Positions 33,535-42,477 of a stretch of 64,000 bases of DNA are shown piece by piece (the first letter of the stretch is position 1; the number at the start of each line of letters is the position of its first letter). Under the pieces are notes generated by a model. The model ran no database searches and was not told the DNA's origin. It saw only the letters and a list, made by a program, of their open reading frames with translations. This DNA comes from Theocolax elegans (Eukaryota; Arthropoda; Insecta; Hymenoptera; Cerocephalidae), in the NCBI GenBank assembly GCA_026168455.1, contig CM047431.1, positions 11,691,703 through 11,755,702 of the forward strand. The letters run 5' to 3'. Position numbers and translations under genes: made by a program.

Positions 33535-34460
33535 TCCTCACCTACAAAATAATTTTATTTTTCCTGGTGTGAATGAGACAGATGTACAGAATGGGAATAT
33601 TAGTGACAGTATGATTGTACGTATAGCTGCATCTTTTGACGTAGGATGGTTCACCAGAGGCACTGGCAGAAGCTATGACAGTTTATCCGGGACTGTAGCA
33701 CTTATAGGGTATCTTAGTAAATAAGTTATTGCTTATATTGTAATAAATCGTAAATGTAAACGTGCGATGCTGGTCATGCAAAAGAGAACCACGATTGCAT
33801 TTTAAATTTTGAAGAAAATGCGAAAGCAATGGAACCCAAAGCTGCTATTTTATTAACGAAAGATAATGCTACTTTGACTGCATGTAATCTTGAAGTTGGC
33901 ATTATTATAGCCGATAATGATAGCTCTGCAATTTCTGCAATAAGGATCATTTCTAATCATGAAGTAGTCCAACAAGCCGACAAAAAAATAAATAACTAAT
34001 CGATAACGCTATAAATTATATACAAAAAATTTTTAATTATTCTATTTTGCAAAATCAATGTGACAGTATAGCTATGACCAAAGCGATAGAGATCATACCG
34101 TACCATTGCTTTAATATAGATGATAATTGTGGCACATGGTGCAATTATCTTAAAAGCCCTGGTATATATAAACATTCGGTTATCGGAGATGGTTTTCAAG
34201 ATGAACAGATTTTTAAATCTTTTAAAATAATTTTCAATACTTTAGCTGCTAAATCTGACAATTTTGTGGCTGGGGCATCTAGTAACCCTAACGAAAGCTT
34301 GCATTGCATGATTGTAAGTAAAGCACCAAAGGCAAGGTAGTATGATACATCGCTATCTGGCAATAACAGAGTTGCATGTTCTGTAAGTAAAAAAAATGAC
34401 GGTGAAATGTATGACGCATACTTATATTACATATAATATAGTAAACATAAAACTAAATTT
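33535..34460 (+). pseudogene. Mutator-like transposase core, decayed
   Basis: FDVGWFTRGTGRSYDSLSG (about 33636-33692) is the signature of the Mutator-like transposase domain found in insects and other animals. It is followed in broken frames by a Cys/His pair (CDAGHAKENHDC near 33770), KAMEPKAAILL and IIADNDSSAISAI. The last holds the acidic residues expected of the catalytic core. A later frame (34047-34340) has YHCFNIDDNCGTWCNYL, FVAGASSNPNESLHCMI and SKAPKAR, the C-terminal signature. Stops at 33722 and near 34000 separate the pieces. Catalysis is not expected from this copy. Confidence 0.7.
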
Positions 34461-34639
34461 TGCGATAGAGTCGATTCGCAACGAAGTTACGTCGTGGAGT
34501 ATTAAAAAAAATATGACTGAATTGAGAAAAAAAAGAAGGGACTGAAGGAAACACATATGAAAGTAACCTAGGATTGCTTGGGTCTTTAGATGCGTAAATT
34601 CGTATTCCTCATATTGATAAAATATATTGAACCGGAATT

Positions 34640-35008
34640 TGTAATTTTCGATTTAGAAACGGGTGATATCAGTTTGAAATTATTCTACAAAGCGCAGCGA
34701 AGTGCAATAACTTCGAATTTAGCGTTTATGTAAAGCCAACAAAAATTACTGAAAAAGCAAGTAAAGTACACGGCTTACGATTTATCGATGACGTTTTACA
34801 ATTGCACGGGAAACAAATTAAAGCCGTATCGTTATCGGAGGCATTATTGGGATTTTTTGAGTTTCTGTTTTTTAAACGTAAATGCATATTAATAGTGTAT
34901 AACTGTATTTTCGATTACCCGAGAATCATGAAAGCAATTGAAAAAGTATTAATGGCAGAACATTTCAAATGTATTGTAGAAGGATTTTGTAGAAGGAAAC
35001 GCGCATGA
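34640..35008 (+). pseudogene. DnaQ-like 3'-5' exonuclease remnant in the Mutator-like element
   Basis: FDLETG near 34640 resembles the first motif of DEDDh exonucleases. The following frame (from about 34710) reads FSVYVKPTKITEKASKVHGL, then FFKRKCILIVYNCIFDYPRI, which matches the middle of that fold. In active enzymes the YN-type segment is HN. A frame change separates the two parts. The position directly after the transposase suggests it was part of the same element's coding region. No intact catalytic set remains. Confidence 0.5.
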
Positions 35009-35129
35009 TGCTATTGCTGACGTAAATATTTAGTTGTAAATATTTAGTTATAATATTTTAGTTGGGATACGACATCAAATAAAATTAGCTTTGCACAAAA
35101 ACTTTTTTTATTTTCGGTACTCACAGTAT

Positions 35130-36214
35130 TGTAAAGAACAACCGAGTTAGTGATAGATGCCTGAAGCTGCTGCGCTAGATGTTATAGACACCGGCTTCGA
35201 GTCTATTACCGTGATGTAATTTATTTTACTACTAGCAACAATTCCTCGGCCGATATTACACTAAATATATTTATTTTTTATATTATCTTTAACTTTATAA
35301 TTTTAAAATTTTATTTGAGAACAATACAAAATAATAATATAATATGTTATTAATTAACCTAGTCTTCAGTTTTAAAAATTTTTTTTTAATCAATAAAATA
35401 AAAGTAACAGTGTATTATATTTGCAATATTGTATATACTTATTTAATCTGAGTCAATTACTCAAGAGTTGAAAGATACTGAAAATATCACTACATAATAC
35501 TGAATCAATTAAAAAAAATTAAAAATAATCGACAGGACAAAACTTACACTGGAGTAAGGAATTTTACTTTTACTTACAATATTTCCACACCTTTCCTGTA
35601 AGAAGCTACATCAATCTAGTAACAAACGTGTTATTTTTCTACCAGAATAATATTTCCAACAACAAAACTTAGAATTTAAAATTATTCTTTGACCATTTTA
35701 CATATATTTCATGCTTTTTCATGATATTCCATGGAAAGGAGACGTACAATTTAAAATTTCATGCAAAATTACTAAACTCAGCTAATACATCGTAAGTATT
35801 CAATTATTCATTCAAACAAATGATATTTATACATAATAAATGAATTTATAAACATTTTTTTCAGACTAAAATTGTGGCTAAAAGATCTATTTTCACATTT
35901 TATTAATTTTGTTTTATTTTCAAGAATCTTTTTTAAAAAAAATTTTTATAAATGCAACCCAAAAATATAAATGATATTATACAATTAGAATAATAAAAAA
36001 TTGAAAATTAATTATAAAAGTTATTCTAATATTACATTTGGTATTACATTAAAAATAATGAAAGAAAAATAATATTTTCATTTTTTTGACCACCTTCTTC
36101 ACGCATTTTACATCTTACAAATAGGAGATGATGAAAAATGTTTGTAAAAACAATCTCTTTAAATGTAATAAAAACAATATAACGTATTGTCAAATAAAAT
36201 AAATATTACATTAA
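35130..36214. other. AT-rich sequence, nothing recognised
   Basis: No frame, repeat ends or RNA motif found. A (TA)n tract closes it at 36215-36242. Confidence 0.45.
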
Positions 36215-36245
36215 ATTATATATATATATATATATATATATACTA

Positions 36246-36279
36246 GGGGGGCTTCGCCCCCCTGCGCGCTTCGCGCGCC
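36246..36279. repeat. Twin GC hairpins with TTC loops
   Basis: GGGGGGC-TTC-GCCCCCC (36246-36262) and GCGCGC-TTC-GCGCGC (36264-36278) stand side by side in very AT-rich DNA. On the minus strand the first is followed by CTAG and T, as at a Helitron 3' end, but the hairpin touches CTAG, whereas Helitrons usually have a spacer. Confidence 0.6.
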
Positions 36280-36364
36280 AACCCCCTATTTTTAATTCGA
36301 AAAAGGTTTTTCATAATTAATTTATTTACAATAATGTTTTAAATTGTATTATTTTTTTACTACC

Positions 36365-38020
36365 ATGGACACCTTAAAAATTAAACAGATTCACACAACA
36401 CCTTGAAGGTATTGCTATAGTTATTATAATTTATAAATAAAAGTTTACCAAAATTTAGAGTAATAAAATCAGAATAAAAACAATAAAAAAAATAGAGACA
36501 TATTAAATGTTAACTGTAAATTTTAAACTATATGAATTCTTATAAAGCTTAAATTTATATTTTAATAATTATAAATGTTAATGAAAAATTAACTTACCAA
36601 AAATAGTAAAGTACATATACTTACTAAATTGTAGTATTTTAGTTAACAACTTATTAAAATTTTGGATTATTTGAAACGGTTATAAATAGAACTTCACCTC
36701 TTAAAATTAATTTATTTAATGACGAACGATCATCGCCAAAAGTTCTATGTCATTAATATTTTGTACTTTTAGAGTAATAAAACTTTCTTCTTAATTAAAT
36801 TAATTTTTGTATTAGTTTTAAAGAATTATTTATAAAATTTTAGCGCTATATAAATAAAAACCTGTTTCTTCCATTTCTCTCGTGATTCGTAATTTGCACC
36901 CTCTTTCAAAATTTGCGTTTTAATCCATAATTATATCCAATTTATTTTTACTATGCAGAGCCCAAATATTTATTTTGATTATTATAAACAAATTCATTTG
37001 TTAAATATCCTTCTGTTTCTAATAAATACATACTTGTTTATTTAAAATATTGTGTTATATAAATATAAATTATCTACACACTTATATATCCATACAATTT
37101 TGAAATATTAATTTAAAAAATATTTAAATTAAATGCTCCTAAATTAATAGTTTTTGAAAATCTATTCAAATGTAATTCGTATTTTATATTGCCACTGTTA
37201 AAATTTGAATTTTCTTTTGCCTATACTGTTTATAATAGAATTATCTTAAAAATGCAAGAATTAATATATTTAATTTTTAACCCATTGTATATATTATATG
37301 GATATTTGGAAAAGTGTATGTTATACTTGATTAATATTTATTTCATCTTCAAACAATTTTGCATTTGTATTTAAAAAAGAGCCGCGGTGGCTCATGGGTA
37401 GAGCTCCCGACTCTCACACCGAGGGTCGTGGGTTCGATCCCAGACGTGTACCTCTGAAAATTTTTTTCATGTGCATTTTTCGAACACCGCGACTCAGTGA
37501 CTCATGTCACTATAATGTGACGCCAGTTCAGGTGCGCGTGCGTTTCGTGCACTTGTCAGTGCATGAGAGGCACGGGCATCTGAACTATAGGGAACGTTAG
37601 GGACGCGAAGATGTAAAGAGGATCGCGGTGGTTCCATCGGGAGGACAGGAAACTGTAATTATTAGACTAATTACAGTGACCGATGATATCTTCCGATGGA
37701 CACAAGCACCACTGTTTCAACTACATGTGCTTTGTTTACAGACACACCGTTCACCTCCGTCGCTGATTAGCCCTGGCAGCTTAAATAGAGCGACATTAAA
37801 TAACAAAAAAAAAAAAAAAAAAAATTTGTATTTAAAACATTACATTGAATTTTAGATCCGTTATTATTATTGAGTACACATTCTTTCAAGTTATGTTCAC
37901 AACTTTTTTTTTGCGCACGGAAAAAATACATATATTATGTATTCTTGAAAAAACAATTTTAAAATATATATATATATATATATATTATATAAATATTCCG
38001 CCGCACGAACACACACCCAC
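36365..38020 (+). repeat. Local repeat unit, copy 1 (with SINE inside)
   Basis: Shares TTAAAAATTAAACAG, ACACAACACCTTG and GTAATAAAACTTTCTTC with copy 3 (40470) and part of copy 2 (38595). A SINE (37377-37823) interrupts it. Its end has GCGCACGGAAAAAATACATA and runs into a (TA)n tract and a palindromic element. Confidence 0.75.
37377..37823 (+). mobile_element. tRNA-headed SINE with 14-bp target duplication
   Basis: The head has A-box-like GTGGCTCATGGGTAGAGC (37387-37404) and a perfect B box GGTTCGATCCC (37431-37441). A tRNA-unrelated body and a poly(A) tail (37804-37823) follow. ATTTGTATTTAAAA flanks both sides (37363-37376 and 37824-37837). A frame at 37394-37600 covers the head and is not a gene. 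A 3' fragment of the same family is at 27247-27345. Confidence 0.85.
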
Positions 38021-38049
38021 ATACATACATATATATATATACATATATA

Positions 38050-38565
38050 TGGGCTATTTCACGTCAAGTGGTAGGATGAAAATTTTAAATCACTCCAAAA
38101 TTTGAGAACAGGCTGGAAACATCTTCCAGAACATACAAAAAAAATTTAAGTGTTAAAAATAATTTGCTTAAGAGTTATTCGACCATGAAAAGTGGAAATT
38201 TTTCAATTTTATAGAAAAACTTCTATTTTTAAAGCCATTTATCTCAAAATATGTTGATTTTTTTAAAAAAACATTACAAACAACTTTTGTTTAAATTAAT
38301 CTTTAGAACTTATCTACCCTGGTTACATTTCTTAATTTTGAAATCTCGAAGAGATAGAACAGCCGGACATATTGAATAACAAAAAAAGGCTACCACACCA
38401 TAATCGATTTTAATCTGACACCTCTCAAAAGTTCACATTTTTCGCGAGCTTTCGAATGGCTTGGGTTAGCTTATTGGCCAAGACCGCTGTTGTAAGTTAT
38501 GCCTCATAAACCTCATAAAATCACTAATTTTCACGTATTTTAGGACATAACTTACACCAAAGGTG
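38050..38565 (+). repeat. TGGGCTATTTCACGTC element, one arm
   Basis: Starts TGGGCTATTTCACGTCAAG directly after a (TA)n tract and matches the left arm of the palindrome at 58791-59742. It ends near the palindrome centre, so only about half is present. Confidence 0.7.
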
Positions 38566-38594
38566 TAATATATATAATATATATATATGTGGTA

Positions 38595-39530
38595 ATGAAC
38601 AATTAACTTACCAAAAATAGTAAAGTGCATATACTTAATTGTAGTATTTAGTAAAAACCTATTAAAATTTTAGATTACTTTAAACGGATCTAAATAGAAC
38701 TTTACCTCCTAAAATTAATATATTTAAGTCATCGCCAAGAGTTCTATATGTCATTAATATTTTGTACTTTTAGAGTAATAAAACTTTCTTCTTAATTAAA
38801 TTAATTTTTGTATTAGTTTTAAAGAATTATTTATAACATTTTAGCGGTATATAAATAAAAACCTGTTTCTTCCATTTCTCCCGTAATTCGTAATTTGCAC
38901 CCTCTTTCAAAATTTGCGTTTTAATCCATAATTATATCCAATTCATTTTTCCCTTTAGTTACAGAGCCCATATATTTATTTTAATTATTATAAACAAAGG
39001 CATACCTTAAATAACCTTTTGTTTCTAATAAATACATACTTGTTTATTTAAAATATTGTTTTATATAAATATACGTAATCTACTTACTTATATATCCATA
39101 CAATTTTTAAATTTGATTTGAATAATATTTAAATTAAATACTACTAAAATAATAATTTTCGAAAAACTTTTGAAATGTAATTCGTATTTTATATTGCCAT
39201 TGTTAAAATTTGAATTTTCTTTTGCCATTACTGTTTATAATAGAATTATCTTAAAAATGCAATAATTAATGTATTTAATTTTTAATTTATTGTATATTTC
39301 ACATATAGATATTTGGAAAAGTGTATGTTATACTTGATTAATATTTATTTTATCTTCGAAAAATTGTGCATATTTTTAAAAACATTTCATTAAATTTTAG
39401 GTCCGTTTTTATTTTATGAGTTTTATCAGGAATAAGTAATCTAATACACATTCTTTCAAGTTATATTCACAACTTTTTTTTGCGCACGGAAAAAATACAT
39501 ATATTATCTATTCTTGAAAAAACAAATAAC
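38595..39530 (+). repeat. Local repeat unit, copy 2
   Basis: Matches copy 1 from about 36590 onward (TTAACTTACCAAAAATAGTA, then GCGCACGGAAAAAATACATA). It ends in an (AC)n-rich tract (39530-39567) next to the 461-bp palindrome. Confidence 0.75.
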
Positions 39531-39567
39531 ACGTACACACACACACGCACACACATACACACACACA

Positions 39568-40028
39568 CTTCTGGGTTAGAATTTCTAATTTCAATGTAAA
39601 TGTTATATAAAATACATGCCAATATTCAACTTAAAAAAGTGTAAGTGCGCTACAATTGATTTTTTATCCAAAAGTTTGAAAGAAAGCTTGGAGCAATACC
39701 TTTCAAATAGTCTGTACCATTTTTATGGCCTTCAGTTCTGTAAAAAGTTATGATAATTTAAAGAAAGAGAAAAAATTCACAAAAAACGACATGATAATTC
39801 CCATTTAAATTTAAAAAAAAATTTCGTGTTTTTTAAATTATCATAACTTTTTACGGAACTGAAGGCCATAAAAATGCTACAGACTATTTGAAAGGTATTG
39901 CTCCAAGCTTCCTTTTAGGCTTTTGTATAAAAAAATCAATTGTGGCGGCCTTGCACTTTTTTCAAGTTGAATATTGACATGTAGTTTATATAACATTCAC
40001 TTTGAAATTATAAATTCTAACCCAGAAG
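39568..40028. mobile_element. 461-bp palindromic element next to (AC)n
   Basis: The left end starts CTTCTGGGTTAGAATTTC; the right is its inverted copy ending CCCAGAAG. The arms of about 205 bases are nearly complementary, with a short centre near 39790-39830. No coding sequence. It lies at the end of an (AC)n tract. Confidence 0.75.
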
Positions 40029-40035
40029 AATAAAT

Positions 40036-40290
40036 TCCAAACACAATTAGCAACGAATGTTACATATAATGTTCTATAGTAAAAATTGATAGATTTTGAG
40101 TTAAATAGTGGTAAACCCAGCTGATATTGAAAAAAACTTGGAAAAATCCACTTTTTGAGGTTAGAATAACCAAAATAAGATTCCAGTACCTAAAAATTTT
40201 TTTCTTTATTCTGAAAAATATTTGGAATGTGTACCCAAAATTTTATTCATTGTAAAATTTTGATCGGACCACTTCACGTGGAATACCCCA
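40036..40290 (-). repeat. Diverged end of a TGGG-type palindromic element
   Basis: Ends CCACTTCACGTGGAATACCCCA next to (TA)n, a diverged form of the CCACTTGACGTGAAATAGCCCA end seen at 54731 and 59742. The rest is weakly similar. Confidence 0.4.
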
Positions 40291-40469
40291 TATATATTTA
40301 TATAAATATATATGTATCTATGTATGTACTATGGACTCTGGAATCATATATATATATATATATACATATATATATGTATGCCCATGTAAGGGGAGTGAAA
40401 AATTTTATACACAGCGGCATATATTAGAACCCTGAAATCTTATACCGAACGGCGGCAAACTATTTATAT

Positions 40470-41087
40470 CGTCTTAAAAATTAAACAGTTTCACACAACA
40501 CCTTGGAGGTATTGCTATAGTGCTTTGGTTTTATACCAAAAATTTAATTTTTTTTTTAATACGATTATAATTTATAAATAAAAGTTTTTACCATACTTAA
40601 GTGTAATGAAATCAGAATAAAAATAATAAAAATAATAGAGACATATTAAATGTTAACTGTAAATTTTAAACTATATGAATTCTTATAAAGCTTAAATTTT
40701 ATTTTAATAATTATAAATGTTAATAAAAAATTAACTTACCAAAAATAGTAAAGTGCATGTACTTAATTGTAGTATTTAGTAAAAACTTATTAAAATTTTG
40801 GAGTATTTTAAGCGGATCTAAATAAAACTTTACCTCCTAAAATAAATTTATTCAATGACGAAGGATCATCGCTAAAAGTTCTATGTCATTAATATTTTGT
40901 ACTTTAAGAGTAATAAAACTTTCTTCTTCAATAAATAAATTTTTGTATTAATTTTGTCACTGTTAAATTTTGAATTTTCTTTTTCCATTGCTATTTATAA
41001 TAGAATTATCTTAAAAATGCAATAATTAATGTATTTAATTTTTAACCCATTGTATATATCACATATGGATATTTGGAAAAGTGTATG

Positions 41088-41090
<3 letters not shown>
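40470..41090 (+). repeat. Local repeat unit, copy 3
   Basis: Matches copy 1 (36365 onward) with an internal deletion and ends with GATATTTGGAAAAGTGTATGTT, running straight into the (AC)n tract that holds the Waldo-like LINE. Confidence 0.75.

Positions 41091-41118
<28 letters not shown>
41090..41118. repeat. (AC)n tract, left side of the LINE
   Basis: Uninterrupted AC dinucleotides end where the LINE starts (about 41119). The same repeat resumes after the LINE poly(A) tail at 45589-45680. Confidence 0.85.
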
Positions 41119-41120
<2 letters not shown>

Positions 41121-41208
41121 TCCCGCCACTGATTCCGATCGGGTGAAAACCCCGGTGGTCAGTGCTGGTCCCAAGGATTTTGGAGGGGACCAAACTCACA
41201 CCGTCAAA

Positions 41209-42477
41209 ATGGTAAGTGCTGCGGAGGTTGGTCACTCGGCCTCTGTAGCATCTAATGCTACGTGTGACCTGCCCTCGACTGGGATGTCGAGTGACGCTGA
41301 CAGAGCTTTCCTCCGACTGCGTGAGAGTGTAGACACCCTGGTGGAGTTTCTTCTTAATAAGAACAACATCCACAAAGAGCTGAAGAGTATGGCGAGAGCA
41401 ACCAGCAGAGCTCTCAATGAATACGCGCGGGTGAACAGTGCTGTGTGTTCGACAGCGCCGAAAATTAAAATGGCGGATGCGCGTAGGGATGGAACGTGCC
41501 AAACGTCGCCCATCTTCCGCGCTGAAGAGCGTCAAAAGAGGCCGGTGGAAAGGGAAAAGCCCTCACCACCTCAGCAACCCCCGGAGAAAAGGAAGAAGGG
41601 GTCGAAGCAGCCCAATAACAAAAATGGGCCAGCAGATACTTCGCCATCCGTTCCTAAGACGAGTGGGAACCAGTCAAAAGTCGCTGACTGGGTCACAGTA
41701 GTGAAGAAGGGCAAGAAGAAGAAGAAGATGAAGAACAGCCAGCCGAAGCAGCATGAACAGCAGCAACGTGCCAGCAAACCGGCCAAAGGCACGGCAGAGC
41801 CTAAGGCCGGAGTAAGACCCCCACGCCCAGATGCCATCAAGATCAAGACACCTAGCGGGGGCTCTTCCTACGCTGACATTCTCCGGAAGGTCAAGGCTGC
41901 ACCGGAGCTAAAGGCACTAGGAGAACGGGTCACGCGTATCAGGCGCACCAGGGCTGGAGAGCTCCTCCTCGAACTGGGGCGACCCGGAACGGAAACGGCG
42001 GAGCTGAGGACAGTGGTCTCGTCCACACTGAGTGGGTCAGCAGAAGTCCAGCTGCTGACTCACAAAGTGTCCATCACCATCAGGGACATGGACGAGTCCA
42101 CGACAACAACGGAGGTGGCCGCAGCGATTGCGGCAAAGATCGGGCCAAATGTGGTATCCCCGGATAATATTAAAACCAGGGGATCCTACAGTGGCACCCT
42201 AGCTGCGACCATCCACCTTCCGGCAGTAGCAGCCAAAAAACTGCTGCAAGACGGGAAGCTCCGGATCGGATGGGTCAATTGCAGAGTTCGACTTCGAGAG
42301 GTATCCTCGCGCTGCTACCGATGCCACGAATCGGGGCACATCGCGAGGGAGTGCAAGAGCGCAGTCGACCGGTCAGCGCAATGCTATCGGTGCGGCCAAG
42401 AGGGCCACAAAGCAGTGGACTGCGAGGCCAAAGCCAAGACCTCGCATGAGGAAGGAGCACACATCAAAAATGATTAA
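41209..42477 (+). CDS. LINE ORF1: gag-like RNA-binding protein
   Basis: The frame is open from 41029, but the first codons lie in the flanking AC repeat. The ATG at 41209, inside the element, is the likely start and gives about 422 aa. The N-terminal part is helical, and the middle is Lys/Pro/Gln-rich (about 41530-41800). A folded region then precedes two zinc knuckles, CYRCHESGHIAREC and CYRCGQEGHKAVDC. The protein binds element RNA into particles by family knowledge. Its stop overlaps the ORF2 start in ATGATTAA, allowing coupled translation. Confidence 0.85.
   Translation: MVSAAEVGHSASVASNATCDLPSTGMSSDADRAFLRLRESVDTLVEFLLNKNNIHKELKSMARATSRALNEYARVNSAVCSTAPKIKMADARRDGTCQTSPIFRAEERQKRPVEREKPSPPQQPPEKRKKGSKQPNNKNGPADTSPSVPKTSGNQSKVADWVTVVKKGKKKKKMKNSQPKQHEQQQRASKPAKGTAEPKAGVRPPRPDAIKIKTPSGGSSYADILRKVKAAPELKALGERVTRIRRTRAGELLLELGRPGTETAELRTVVSSTLSGSAEVQLLTHKVSITIRDMDESTTTTEVAAAIAAKIGPNVVSPDNIKTRGSYSGTLAATIHLPAVAAKKLLQDGKLRIGWVNCRVRLREVSSRCYRCHESGHIARECKSAVDRSAQCYRCGQEGHKAVDCEAKAKTSHEEGAHIKND

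Larger units (their letters stand above)
28134..35129 (+). mobile_element. Mutator-like element, split by another transposon
   Basis: Coding remnants of a Mutator-like transposase lie at 28236-29170 and 33535-34460, with an exonuclease-like segment at 34640-35008. TACTGTGAATAC at 28134 and its near reverse complement ending at 35129 (GTACTCACAGTA) may be the terminal repeats. No 9-bp target duplication was seen. The 29501-33219 transposon interrupts it. Confidence 0.6.

Noticed and set aside
41029..41208. Upstream start of ORF1 in the Waldo-like LINE
   Set aside because: The first 60 codons run through flanking repeat and the (AC)n tract (His-Thr repeats). The ATG at 41209 lies inside the element.
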